In this document: in pieces, positions 9,285 to 16,972 of the stretch
How the letters are laid out: every line of letters begins with the position of its first letter
How positions within the stretch are numbered: position 1 is the first letter of the stretch
From: Chloroflexia bacterium
Lineage (GTDB): Bacteria; Chloroflexota; Chloroflexia; Thermomicrobiales; CFX8
DNA length: 19,558 nucleotides
Direction: 5' to 3'
Assembly (NCBI GenBank): GCA_013696045.1
Contig: JACCZH010000285.1
Coordinates: 1-19,558, forward strand
The notes under the pieces: model-generated
Seen by the model: the letters and a program-made list of their open reading frames with translations, nothing else
Databases searched by the model: none
Told to the model about the DNA's origin: nothing
Translations under genes and position numbers: made by a program

Positions 9285-9320
9285 CCCCGGCACATCCTGG
9301 CCAGCACAGTTGATTGGAGT

Positions 9321-9545
9321 TCACGCACCGGGTTCGTAGTCATACATTCGCTTGTGTGGCGGCGCCTCCCAGCGGCGCTTGCGGCGCTTATCCTCACGAT
9401 CGTCCGCTGCGATCTCGTCCATCGCCCGCACTGGGGTCTTTTTCTTCGAGGACTTCCGCGTGCGTCCAACTTCGACGAGAACGTCGATATCGTCTTCGAG
9501 CTCAAGCTCGTCGACATCATCCCGCCAGGTCTTCTGATCAGCCAT
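9321..9545 (-). CDS. Small, highly charged protein of unknown function (74 residues)
   Basis: I do not recognise a family. The sequence begins MADQKTW, then has an acidic stretch (DDVDELELEDDIDV), a basic stretch (RTRKSSKKK), a mixed charged block (DDREDKRRKRRW) and the ending YDYEPGA. There is no membrane segment or signal peptide, and it is probably largely disordered. Third codon positions are mostly G or C as in neighbouring real genes, which supports coding. AGGA lies 6 bases before the ATG at 9545. The frame extends 17 codons upstream to another ATG at 9596, but those residues look like non-coding sequence. A + strand ORF covers the same bases with no ribosome site; I prefer the - strand reading. 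Confidence 0.55.
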   Translation of the reverse strand: MADQKTWRDDVDELELEDDIDVLVEVGRTRKSSKKKTPVRAMDEIAADDREDKRRKRRWEAPPHKRMYDYEPGA

Positions 9546-9720
9546 TTCCGGTCCTGTTCGTCGCTCCAACGACATCCAGCAAGGCACGCCACGCAACCCA
9601 TCGACATCAACACCGCGCGCCCGGGCAAACCTCAGCAGCTGTACCCATCTGCGTCACTCACTGCCCAGAGCATGTCGGCGTTCGATCCCTTTACCGATGT
9701 ACAACGTAGTGCATGAAGAT

Positions 9721-9749
9721 GTAATACCCTATCTGCTGCTGATTTGCAA
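9721..9749 (-). promoter_or_regulatory. Possible sigma-70-type promoter ahead of the small charged gene
   Basis: On the - strand, TTGCAA (9744-9749) and TATTAC (9721-9726) are 17 bases apart, each matching 4 of 6 consensus positions. A start near 9714 would leave a leader of about 170 bases before the ATG at 9545. In the 225-bp gap 9546-9770 I see no other clear feature. The match is modest and could be chance. Confidence 0.3.
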
Positions 9750-9770
9750 GAGTTTTGCGTGCATTCGCCC

Positions 9771-10571
9771 TTACATGATGGTCTGGGTGCGCCCGCCGTC
9801 CACGACGACCGTCGTCCCAGTCACATAGGAAGCGGCGGTTGAGGCCAGAAACACAACAACATTCGCAAATTCTTGCGGCTCGCCTATGCGGCCCAGAGGG
9901 ATCGCCGACGCGCGTTTCCGCACTTCTTCATCAGGATCACGCCCCTCGTCGAGAGCCCGCTGCCTGGAAGCCTCAGCCGTTTGCCGGATGCGGTCGGTGT
10001 TGGTCGCCCCCGGTCCGACGTTGTTCACCCGTATGTTCTTTGGGCCGAGCTCCGTCGCGATTGAACGCACAAAGCCCACCACACCAGGACGAGCCATGTT
10101 TGACAGGATGAGGTTATCAATCGGCTGTTTTACCCCGGCCGACGTGATGGTGACAATACTGCCGCCACCTCTCGCCTCAAGATGAGGCACAGAAGCCCGT
10201 ATCAGGCGAATCGTGCCCATGAGATTGGTGTTGATCGCGTCGAGATAAGCCTGCTCGTCCAACGAGCTGAGATATCCTGGTGGCGGTCCTCCAGCATTGG
10301 CAACTACGATATCCAGCCCGCCAAAGTGATCGACTGTCGTCGCAACCAACCGCTCGATATCTTCGGGTTTGCTCATATCCGCCAGCACATCCAGCACCTG
10401 AGAGTCGGTCTCCCCTCGAATCGCCATCGCAGTGTCAGCCAGCTGATCGGCATTCCGCGCGCTAATAACCACATGAGCGCCCTCCCGGGCAAACCCCATC
10501 GCGCAAGCCCGTCCCAAACCCTTGCTCGACGCAGCCACCAGCGCCACCTTACCCCGCAACCCGAGATCCAT
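9771..10571 (-). CDS. SDR-family oxidoreductase with non-canonical motifs (FabG-like)
   Basis: This 266-residue Rossmann protein has clear short-chain dehydrogenase architecture: a glycine-rich N-terminal loop, the NAG motif in VVANAGGPPPG, ITSAG at the position of the catalytic serine, and the C-terminal ASYVTGTTVVVDGG. Two hallmarks are altered. The cofactor loop reads AASSKGLGRA instead of TGxxxGxG, and the YxxxK dyad is replaced by the segment LILSNMARPG, with no Tyr or Lys at the usual spots. A group of FabG-like SDRs with these same departures is known (beta-ketoacyl-ACP-reductase-like, imperfect tetrad), so it is probably functional rather than decayed. GGAGGA precedes the ATG. It follows the antitoxin gene by 59 bp. 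The substrate is unknown. Confidence 0.9.
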   Translation of the reverse strand: MDLGLRGKVALVAASSKGLGRACAMGFAREGAHVVISARNADQLADTAMAIRGETDSQVLDVLADMSKPEDIERLVATTVDHFGGLDIVVANAGGPPPGYLSSLDEQAYLDAINTNLMGTIRLIRASVPHLEARGGGSIVTITSAGVKQPIDNLILSNMARPGVVGFVRSIATELGPKNIRVNNVGPGATNTDRIRQTAEASRQRALDEGRDPDEEVRKRASAIPLGRIGEPQEFANVVVFLASTAASYVTGTTVVVDGGRTQTIM

Positions 10572-10630
10572 TCACATCCTCCAGGTATAAATCCACCTGC
10601 TCCATCATCACGGCTTATGTATCTACTGGT

Positions 10631-10942
10631 TCATCCTCGAACACCAACCGGCTGGAGTATTCGCAAGCCAGACTCAGCTGTTACTTCAAACCGGACATTG
10701 AGAGCTTCCGCCAGACGCTGGAGTGTGGCAACCGATGGCTGATAGGTTCCCCCTTCGAGCCGAGCGATATTTGGCTGCTTCATGCTCACCCGTTCCGCCA
10801 ACTCGGTTTGGGTAAGCCCGGCCGCTGCTCGTGCCCGGATCAATTGCCGCGCGAATGCGAGCTCCTCCAGGGCTTCATCGTAGGCTGCCCTAAGAGCCGG
10901 GCTACGAGCTTCGCGCTCCTTGATGTGATCTTCATACTTCAT
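10631..10942 (-). CDS. XRE-family antitoxin (HigA-like helix-turn-helix protein)
   Basis: The 103-residue protein has a helical N-terminal part (residues 1-33) and a Cro/C1-type helix-turn-helix at about residues 34-85 (LTQTELAERVSMKQPNIARL), followed by a short tail. Antitoxins of the HigA type bind and neutralise a RelE/HigB mRNA interferase and repress their own operon. Its ATG overlaps the TGA of the upstream toxin reading frame (ATGA), the usual toxin-first arrangement of HigBA modules. The antitoxin is intact although the toxin gene is frameshifted. Confidence 0.85.
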   Translation of the reverse strand: MKYEDHIKEREARSPALRAAYDEALEELAFARQLIRARAAAGLTQTELAERVSMKQPNIARLEGGTYQPSVATLQRLAEALNVRFEVTAESGLRILQPVGVRG

Positions 10943-11293
10943 GGTCCAAACCTCTCCTCGTAATCCGCCAGCCGCTGAGTGCCGGTGCGGAGCTCACGCA
11001 ACGGCGTTCGTTGAGACTTCTTGGTGAAAGCATGGAGTAAATAAGAAGCGACTCCCTCGCACTGCAACGTAGAAAACTCGATGTTGGATTCGGCCAAACA
11101 CTCGAAGTTCCCAAAGCGGTGTTCCTTCCATACGTCGAACATGGGGCATCGAGAGTGCCGTTCCATTCTCCCTGAGTACGAACAGACTCGCCCTCACACG
11201 ACCCGCCTCACAATCAGACAAGCTATCGAGGTATTCAAGAACGGGATTGTTGCCAGTTTGTGTTTCATAGAACTCCAACTCCCAATCTGGCAC
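10939..11293 (-). pseudogene. HigB/RelE-type toxin gene with a one-base frameshift
   Basis: The gene probably starts at GTG 11293 (AGGGA 7 bases upstream). The first frame gives WELEFYETQTGNNP...PLWELRVFGRIQHRVFYVAV, which is typical of Gp49-like/HigB RelE-superfamily toxins. Near 11044 the homology jumps to the next frame, which continues YLLHAFTKKSQRTPLREL...LADYEERF, the expected family C terminus, and ends in a TGA overlapping the antitoxin ATG. The span of 355 bases is three times 118 plus one, consistent with one inserted base. Read without a shift, the product is 99 residues ending at 10994 and lacks the conserved tail. GC drops to about 42-45% over 11221-11340, against about 57-62% on sampled neighbouring lines, which suggests transfer. 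A sequencing error or recoding is possible. Confidence 0.8.
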
Positions 11294-11327
11294 AAACTGA
11301 TCCCTAATTTGCTTGGTGTACGTGGCG

Positions 11328-11356
11328 ATAATACCATTTCTGATATGATGCATCAA
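11328..11356 (-). promoter_or_regulatory. Promoter of the toxin-antitoxin pair
   Basis: On the - strand, TTGATG (11351-11356) and TATTAT (11328-11333) are separated by exactly 17 bases. The predicted start near 11321 gives a leader of about 28 bases to the proposed toxin GTG at 11293. This fits the start choice and the ribosome site at 11301-11305. Confidence 0.55.
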
Positions 11357-11375
11357 CGCCAATAGAGCGCAACGA

Positions 11376-11408
11376 GAGGGCAACCATGAACGCATCACGG
11401 TTGCCCTC
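11376..11408 (-). terminator. Hairpin terminator after the glycoside hydrolase gene
   Basis: GAGGGCAACC (11376-11385) and GGTTGCCCTC (11399-11408) form a perfect 10-bp stem with a 13-base loop, 25 bases beyond the glycoside hydrolase stop and just before the toxin promoter. The following - strand sequence is only moderately T-rich. The position suggests it insulates the toxin-antitoxin module from upstream transcription. Confidence 0.6.
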
Positions 11409-11433
11409 GAAACATCAGCCAAACAGGCGCTGG

Positions 11434-12813
11434 TTAGTTCTTTGGCAAGGCTCGCATCGCGTCGTATGCCGGGCGGGGAGTCCACTCCGCGTTTACAGCC
11501 GACCATGGGAATTTTTCGTCCTCTGGCGGCGCGAGAGTCGACCAGTTCAAGTTCCAGACGAAGGCTCCGGACACCCAATCCCACTCATTCAGCATAATCT
11601 CGAATGAGCGCGTCAGATACTGGGCCACGTCTTCTTCGGAGTTGAAGGTTCCATATTCGTAGCCAGGCGCCTGATTCTCCGTCGTCCAGCCAAACTCAGT
11701 CAGCCACATCGACTTGTCGGCGTCGCCGTGGTCGATCATCACCTGGCGTAGTTCTTCAGCGCGGCGAAAGAAAAAGCTCGGATGGTCGCTCCAGCCTTCC
11801 GCTCCCGGATCGTCCGGCCAGGTGTTGTCCGGAGTGGTCTGGGTCGCGGAGACATGCGCGCCCATGATGTCGAAGTAGTCCTTGACCTCACCGTTGTTGA
11901 ATGCATACACCTCGTTCAGATACTGTACGTCGTCAATAGCGATTGAGGGGTCATTAACTCCGTTCGGGGTCAATCCCCCAAACACCACCAGCGATTCCTG
12001 GTCAACAGCACGGATACCGTTGAAGCCGGCTTTCAGGAGTTCAACATAGTCTGCTGCCCGGACAGTGCCGTTGACCTCATGAGCCAGGTTCTGCTCATTC
12101 CAGATCTCCCAGGCATGAACCTGGCCGTGATAGCGATCCGCGACGAACTGCATGAATTCCTGAAAGTCAGCGTAGTCCGAAAGGAACTGCTCGCCGGCGG
12201 GGTCAAGCGCCCACTCCGGAGCTTTCGCCACAGTGATCAGGATCTTCAGTCCGCTGTTTGCCAGGTCCTGGATCACACGGTCCATCGGAAGTGGGTCCCA
12301 CTGATCGGGGTTGCGTTCGAACTGTTGCCACTCCAGCTGGAATCGCACCCAGCCGAAGCCTGTTCCCTGTACCGCATAACTCGTGTTGAGATTATGCTCC
12401 TGACCGCCATCGTCGCCGCGCAGCGCCACGTTCCAGCCGTAGGCGAAACCACCGGACCGAGGCTGTTCCGCCGCCGGCGGTGAAGCCGGCGCTGCTGGAT
12501 CCACAGGCTCGGATGTGGCGGTCGCTTCCACGGTATCTGGCGCCGCGGGGGTTGACGCCTCACCCGTCGTCGGTGTCGATTCACCCGCCTGGGTTGCCGG
12601 TGTGGTTTCGTCAGCCGGTGGCGAGGCCGAAGGCGTCGATTCACTTGGAGCGGCAGGTTCGCGCGTTGATGTTACATCGGGTGTTGTATCGCTGGATTCC
12701 GTGAGAGGGGCGTTCGTTGGCTCAGCCTCATCACCACCGCCACAGGCCGCCAACAACGGCAACAACAGGATCAAGGCACCGAGCAAGAGAACAATACGTG
12801 TCGTTTTCGGCAT
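11434..12813 (-). CDS. Secreted lipoprotein glycoside hydrolase (clan GH-A fold, cellulase-like)
   Basis: This 459-residue protein has a lipoprotein signal peptide: a basic N terminus, a Leu-rich core and the lipobox LAAC with acylated Cys24. A linker of about 90 residues rich in Thr, Ser, Pro and Ala follows, then a TIM-barrel domain from about residue 120. The likely acid/base is E240 in WEIWNEQN (the Asn-Glu pair of clan GH-A) and the likely nucleophile is E373 in WLTEFGW. I infer a beta-glycosidase of GH5/GH39-like type anchored outside the membrane; family and substrate cannot be fixed by eye. GGGAG sits 6 bases before the ATG. It lies 150 bp downstream of panB on the same strand and ends at a hairpin. 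Confidence 0.85.
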   Translation of the reverse strand: MPKTTRIVLLLGALILLLPLLAACGGGDEAEPTNAPLTESSDTTPDVTSTREPAAPSESTPSASPPADETTPATQAGESTPTTGEASTPAAPDTVEATATSEPVDPAAPASPPAAEQPRSGGFAYGWNVALRGDDGGQEHNLNTSYAVQGTGFGWVRFQLEWQQFERNPDQWDPLPMDRVIQDLANSGLKILITVAKAPEWALDPAGEQFLSDYADFQEFMQFVADRYHGQVHAWEIWNEQNLAHEVNGTVRAADYVELLKAGFNGIRAVDQESLVVFGGLTPNGVNDPSIAIDDVQYLNEVYAFNNGEVKDYFDIMGAHVSATQTTPDNTWPDDPGAEGWSDHPSFFFRRAEELRQVMIDHGDADKSMWLTEFGWTTENQAPGYEYGTFNSEEDVAQYLTRSFEIMLNEWDWVSGAFVWNLNWSTLAPPEDEKFPWSAVNAEWTPRPAYDAMRALPKN

Positions 12814-12897
12814 GAATACTCCCAGCCGCGCCCGGGTTGCGCCAGGCGGGTCAGTCTAAACCGGATAATGCGCGACCCGGCGGCCACGAGTCAGGGA

Positions 12898-12927
12898 GTA
12901 TACCCAACGACTTCACGCGGCCTCCAA
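12898..12927 (-). promoter_or_regulatory. Possible promoter for the glycoside hydrolase gene
   Basis: On the - strand, TTGGAG (12922-12927) and TATACT (12898-12903) are 18 bases apart in the panB-hydrolase gap. A transcript would have a leader of about 78 bases. A 6-bp inverted repeat (CGGGTC 12847-12852, GACCCG 12874-12879) lies within it. Support is only by consensus match. Confidence 0.3.
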
Positions 12928-12963
12928 GGCATTACACAGGTAAAGCAAACGACCGCCAGAAGG

Positions 12964-13824
12964 TCACATGCCTCCTTCCAGTTGTTCGAGCACGTCGCGG
13001 CTGATCGCAAACCCATGCTCCTTGGTTGGGAATGCACCGCTCCGCACCTCATCGGCAAACGAGCGGAACGCATCCTGCATGACAGTCTGCAGCTCGGCAT
13101 AGCGTTTAGCAAAACGCGGCGTGAAGCGATCGTAGGCCCCCAGCAGGTCACCGTTCACCAGCACCTGTCCGTCACACTCGATGCCCGCGCCAATGCCAAT
13201 GGTTGGGATCGAGAGCCGGGAAGTAATGATCTTCGCCAGCTGGCGGGGAACAGCCTCGAGAACGACACTGTATGCCCCCGCCGCCTCGACAGCCAGAGCA
13301 TCGTCGATGACACCCTTCGCAGCCTCCAACGACCGGCCCTGAACTTTGAAGCCGCCAAGCGCGGACGCGGTTTGTGGTGTGAGCCCGATATGCGCCATAA
13401 CCGGTATCCCAGCGCTTACAATCGCCGCGATCTTCGTCGCCATTGTCCGACCGCCTTCGAGCTTCACGGCGTCCGCTCCACCCTCTTTCATCAACCGGCC
13501 GGCGTTCTCAACCGCCTGCGTCTCGGAAATCTGATACGACATGAACGGCAAGTCGGCGACAACATGCACAGTCTCAACACCACGCATCACCGCGCGAGTG
13601 TGGTGGATCATGTCATCCATCGTGACCGGCACGGTTGACTCGTACCCGAGTACGACCATGCCCAGAGAATCGCCAACCAAAATCGCCTCGAGCTGCGCGG
13701 CCTCGACTGCCCGCGCCGTTGGGTAGTCATAGGCCGTCACCATGACAACCGGCGTGCCCTCAGCCTTCATCTGGCGTATCGCGGGAGCTGTTAGCTTGGC
13801 GCGTTTCTCTGCTGCGGTAGTCAC
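12964..13824 (-). CDS. panB: 3-methyl-2-oxobutanoate hydroxymethyltransferase (ketopantoate hydroxymethyltransferase)
   Basis: PanB adds a one-carbon unit from methylene-tetrahydrofolate to 2-oxoisovalerate, the first committed step of pantothenate and coenzyme A synthesis. The 286-residue barrel shows the expected residues: D52 in LVGDSLG and D91 in VVADLPFMSY (metal ligands), K121 in DAVKLEGG, and the catalytic E190 in VVLEAVP. The start is GTG at 13824, overlapping the panE TGA (GTGA), with AAAGGGA inside the end of panE as ribosome site. The length is slightly above the usual 260-275. panC and panD are not in the window. Confidence 0.96.
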   Translation of the reverse strand: MTTAAEKRAKLTAPAIRQMKAEGTPVVMVTAYDYPTARAVEAAQLEAILVGDSLGMVVLGYESTVPVTMDDMIHHTRAVMRGVETVHVVADLPFMSYQISETQAVENAGRLMKEGGADAVKLEGGRTMATKIAAIVSAGIPVMAHIGLTPQTASALGGFKVQGRSLEAAKGVIDDALAVEAAGAYSVVLEAVPRQLAKIITSRLSIPTIGIGAGIECDGQVLVNGDLLGAYDRFTPRFAKRYAELQTVMQDAFRSFADEVRSGAFPTKEHGFAISRDVLEQLEGGM

Positions 13825-14780
13825 GATTGATCCCTTTCCGGTGTGGGCGATTGCATTGTTTTCTCGCGATTGCGCACCAGCGCCGTCAGCCAGCGATTGA
13901 CCGGTGTCGGCACTCCTAGCTCGCGGCCGAGCCCGGCAACTGCTCCGTTTATGGCCGCTATCTCGGTTCGTTTGCCGTTCTGGATATCCTGCAGCATCGA
14001 GGAATGCGCCGGACCGGTGTCACGCATCACCTGGCGCGCGAACTCTGTGTAATCGCGCTCAGGCGCGTCAATCCCGGCCGCCTTCATCACTGCCACCGTC
14101 TCAGCCACCGCGGCGTCAGCCAGCGCCAGGAGCTCGGGGTCATCCAGCAACTGGCCGTTACGAACGCCGGTCAGCGCGGTCAAAGGATTTATCGACACGT
14201 TGGCCGTGAGCTTGAGCCAGATGGCGGGCCAGATTCGATCACTAAGCTGAGTAGCAAACCCAGCGTCCTGGAACACGTCGCGCACTGGCTTGAGATTCAA
14301 TCGTGGAGTCCGGTCCGGCACTGGATCCCCAATGACCGTCGGTCCGGGACCGGCATGACGGATTCGGCCGGGAGCGATAACGCCTGCGCCGTGCGCGGTC
14401 GTTCCGATCAGGAAACGACGATGGTTCGGCAGAGCCTTCTGCATTTGCACAAGGTTTCCAAGCCCGTTCTGAAGTGACAGGATGAGGCTCTCCGGGTTGA
14501 TCCTTGGCTCCAGTGGAGCGAGTGCGCCATACGTGTCGTAGGACTTCACCTGCACCAGGATGAGCTCAGCCCCGCGCAAGGTCTGTGGTGGCTTATCTGT
14601 CGCCCGCACCTGATAGCGAATCGGAGTGCCGTCTGGTCCTTCGATGAAGAGACCACGCTCCTCGATTGCGGCAACGTGCGCTTGCCAGGTGTCATAGAGC
14701 AGGACCTCATGCCCTGCCGCGGCCAGACGCGCCCCAAACAGCCCACCCATTGCGCCTGACCCAACAACCACGATATGCAC
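13821..14780 (-). CDS. panE: 2-dehydropantoate 2-reductase (ketopantoate reductase)
   Basis: PanE reduces ketopantoate to pantoate with NADPH, directly after PanB. The Rossmann motif GSGAMGG starts at residue 7, the catalytic lysine is K190 in WLKLTANVSINPLTAL, and the substrate-binding E273 lies in KRTEIAAINGAV. I place the start at GTG 14780: GAGGAGG lies 9 bases upstream, and the product then begins right at the Rossmann strand (HIVVVGSGAMG), giving 319 residues as expected. The frame continues 42 codons further to 14906, but that stretch overlaps the divergent DUF3090 gene and resembles no protein. It is coupled to panB by a four-base overlap. Confidence 0.93.
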   Translation of the reverse strand: MHIVVVGSGAMGGLFGARLAAAGHEVLLYDTWQAHVAAIEERGLFIEGPDGTPIRYQVRATDKPPQTLRGAELILVQVKSYDTYGALAPLEPRINPESLILSLQNGLGNLVQMQKALPNHRRFLIGTTAHGAGVIAPGRIRHAGPGPTVIGDPVPDRTPRLNLKPVRDVFQDAGFATQLSDRIWPAIWLKLTANVSINPLTALTGVRNGQLLDDPELLALADAAVAETVAVMKAAGIDAPERDYTEFARQVMRDTGPAHSSMLQDIQNGKRTEIAAINGAVAGLGRELGVPTPVNRWLTALVRNREKTMQSPTPERDQS

Positions 14781-14900
14781 GAACTGCGTCCTCCTCTGCC
14801 AGTTCACGAGTAGTATTAAGGCAGTATAGTATCCTGACTGGGCAGGGATGCACGATCTCTCTGCTAATAAACATCGAATGTCAGGGAAGAAGTAGCGCCA

Positions 14901-15374
14901 TTGCAACGCCGTGAGTTTGACGATGTTGTCCGTGTTGTGGCCGAGGCGATCGGTGAGCCGGGCCAGCGACGATTCCGGTTGGTGGTGAGCACCCAGTCGG
15001 ATGCCGCCCTCCTATGGATGGAGAAGCAGCAGCTCCAGGCGCTTGGTGTCGCGTTCGAGCAGATTCTCGCCCAACTCGAAGGCGCGGGCGTCGTCGCCAA
15101 CCTGCTGCCTATCACCGGCGAAGAGCCGGACCAACCACTCATCCTCAGTCCAAATGAATATCAGGTGGGCCGGTTAGCCGTTGGCTTCGACGAGGAACGC
15201 AGCGTCATCACAATCCTGGCGCACGAGATCACCGCCGAAGAGGAAGAAGCGCCCAGCTTCGTCTGCCATATAACACCCGACCAGTCCGGCGCACTGGCCA
15301 TGCAGATTCGCCGCACCGTAACGTCGGGCGCTCGGCAACACAGTAACGGTCACATGCGCGGACCCTCAAGTTAG
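14901..15374 (+). CDS. DUF3090 family protein, with no cysteine-rich C-terminal tail
   Basis: I recognise the family from the N-terminal pattern (VVAEAIGEPGQRRFRLVV, then LLWMEKQQLQALGVAFEQIL) and the middle strand YQVGRLAVGFDEE. DUF3090 proteins occur in actinobacteria and Chloroflexota, often near a phosphoglycerate-mutase-like protein and an SCO1664-like protein; their function is unknown. Here it stands alone. As I recall, family members end in a CPLCxxPxDPxGHxCPRxNG-like zinc-ribbon tail. This one ends after TSGARQHSNGHMRGPSS and has no such cysteines. The start is TTG at 14901, the first usable codon after an in-frame stop at 14868, with GGGAAGA upstream. It is divergent from panE. Confidence 0.75.
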   Translation: MQRREFDDVVRVVAEAIGEPGQRRFRLVVSTQSDAALLWMEKQQLQALGVAFEQILAQLEGAGVVANLLPITGEEPDQPLILSPNEYQVGRLAVGFDEERSVITILAHEITAEEEEAPSFVCHITPDQSGALAMQIRRTVTSGARQHSNGHMRGPSS

Positions 15375-15385
15375 GCAGCGTCGCG

Positions 15386-16972
15386 CTACCAGCCAGCGGC
15401 GATTCCGTCGCCCCGCGGGTCAGCCCCACCAATAAGCACCCCTCGTTCGCGGTCGATCTTGATCGCCTGCGCGTGCCCAAGGTTTGAGTCCCACGGCTCG
15501 GCAATAACGGTCTCATGACCGCGCCGTCGCAAGCCGGCAATCACATCCTCACCTACCTCAGCCTCGATCAACAGCCAGGAACGGCCATCCGGATCAATCG
15601 TCGACCGCCAGCGCGGCGTCTCGATCGCCTCCTGTGGCTCCAGCTCGAAGTCCACCATCCCTAGCAGCAGTTGCAGCTGGGTTTGTGCCTGGCCATCAGC
15701 GCCCATCGTGCCGAAGATGATCTCCGGTGTTCCGTCCTTCAGCAACATGGCAGGGATCAGCGTATGGCGCGGACGCTTGCCCGGCGCGATGACGTTGGCG
15801 TCAGTCGGATCCAGGCTGAACGCCGCCCCCCGATTCTGAAACAGAATGCCTGCCTCAGGCGCAACCACTCCAGAGCCAAAATTGTTGTAAATACTCTGGA
15901 TCAGCGAAACGGCCATGCCGTTGCGATCCACGGCGCAGAGGTAGACGGTGTCACCGTCCTCGCTCGGCGCTCCGGACTGGGCACCCACGCGTTCCAGGTC
16001 GATCGAGTTGCGGAGCTCGGTGGCTAGTTCTTTGTTGAGGAAGCGGTCGAGGGGCACATCATAGAACTTTGGATCGGTGATGTGACGATCGCGCTCCTCC
16101 CAAGCCAGGTGCTTCGCGCCAACGTACGCGTGGATGCCCGCCGCTGTGGTGTGGCCAAACTCCGTAACCGGCCACCCTTCGGCGATGTTCGCCAGCAGCA
16201 GCACAGCCGGCCCCTGAGTATTCGGCGGCATTTCCAGGAGCTCGTAGCCCCGGTACGTGGTGCGTAGCGGCGTCACCCATTCCGGCATATACGCTGCCAG
16301 ATCGTCGTGGCTGATCGCTGAACCCAGCGCGCCGAGCGTTGTCACGATATCGTCTGCAACCGGCCCACGGTAGAAGCCGTCAGTGCCTTCGCGCGCTACT
16401 CGCTCAAACGTCGCTGCCAGCGCAGGCTGCCGGAGAACATCGCCGCCCTTCCAACTTTGGGGCAGGAACACGCCAGCTGCTCCCGCATCCCGTTTAAGGA
16501 GCTCGGTGTTCACAGCCACTGCCCTGGCAAATAGCTTTGACATCGGAGCGCCATCGCGGGCGTAGGCAATGGCGGACGCCAGCACATGTCCAAGCTCGCG
16601 CGTCCCGAACCGATCCGCGAGAGCCTGCCAGCCTCCAACCGTCCCTGGAACTGTCACCGAGTTTGCCCCGCGTAGCGGCATGCTAGACAGACCGAGAGAC
16701 TGCAATCGCTCAACGCTTTCACCTGCTCCCGCCGGACCGGAGGCATTTAACCCGTGCAGGCTGGAATCACGTGGATCCCAGACCATCGCGAACAGATCGC
16801 CACCGATATGGCACTGGTGCGGATAGACGACGTTCAGCATCGCGTTGGCCGCGATAATCGCGTCGACGGCGTTGCCCCCGTCTTGCAGCACCCGTAGTCC
16901 TGCCTGGCTGGCCAAATAGTGTGGCGTCGCGACAATGCCGTTCTGCGCATAGGTGTTTGGTCTGCCGGTCAA
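15386..16972 (-). CDS. Gamma-glutamyltransferase-family Ntn hydrolase (YwrD-like)
   Basis: The 528-residue protein belongs to the gamma-glutamyltranspeptidase family, made as a precursor that cuts itself before a catalytic Thr. The N-terminal region has the family pattern GIVATPHYLASQAGLRVL, GGNAVDA and GGDLFAMVWD. The likely new N terminus of the small subunit is T342 in DGDTVYLCAVD, followed by IYNNFGSGVVAPEAGILFQN and PGKRPRHTLIPAM. No signal peptide is present, so it is probably cytosolic like YwrD, and may act as a glutathione/gamma-glutamyl hydrolase or cephalosporin-acylase-type enzyme. The start is TTG at 16972, with GGGGA 6 bases upstream. It converges with the DUF3090 gene (11 bases apart) and diverges from rnz. 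Confidence 0.9.
   Translation of the reverse strand: MTGRPNTYAQNGIVATPHYLASQAGLRVLQDGGNAVDAIIAANAMLNVVYPHQCHIGGDLFAMVWDPRDSSLHGLNASGPAGAGESVERLQSLGLSSMPLRGANSVTVPGTVGGWQALADRFGTRELGHVLASAIAYARDGAPMSKLFARAVAVNTELLKRDAGAAGVFLPQSWKGGDVLRQPALAATFERVAREGTDGFYRGPVADDIVTTLGALGSAISHDDLAAYMPEWVTPLRTTYRGYELLEMPPNTQGPAVLLLANIAEGWPVTEFGHTTAAGIHAYVGAKHLAWEERDRHITDPKFYDVPLDRFLNKELATELRNSIDLERVGAQSGAPSEDGDTVYLCAVDRNGMAVSLIQSIYNNFGSGVVAPEAGILFQNRGAAFSLDPTDANVIAPGKRPRHTLIPAMLLKDGTPEIIFGTMGADGQAQTQLQLLLGMVDFELEPQEAIETPRWRSTIDPDGRSWLLIEAEVGEDVIAGLRRRGHETVIAEPWDSNLGHAQAIKIDRERGVLIGGADPRGDGIAAGW

Noticed and set aside
9249..9716. 155-codon + strand frame across the pgl-SDR gap
   Set aside because: There is no ribosome site, the product is low-complexity and Arg/Pro/Leu-rich, and the - strand 74-residue frame fits coding usage better.
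10182..10742. 186-codon + strand frame antisense to the SDR and antitoxin genes
   Set aside because: It spans two real genes on the other strand and has no start signal.
11294..11584. Upstream extension of the toxin frame to an ATG at 11584 or 11353
   Set aside because: The longer frame runs into the hydrolase gene. The promoter and ribosome site place the start at GTG 11293, where the family sequence begins.
12868..13638. Long 256-codon + strand frame antisense to panB
   Set aside because: It lies opposite a clear panB with all catalytic residues, has no recognisable protein features and looks like a GC-rich shadow frame.
14781..14906. 42-codon N-terminal extension of panE
   Set aside because: The extension overlaps the divergent DUF3090 gene. 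The GTG at 14780 has a strong ribosome site and puts the Rossmann motif at the usual place.
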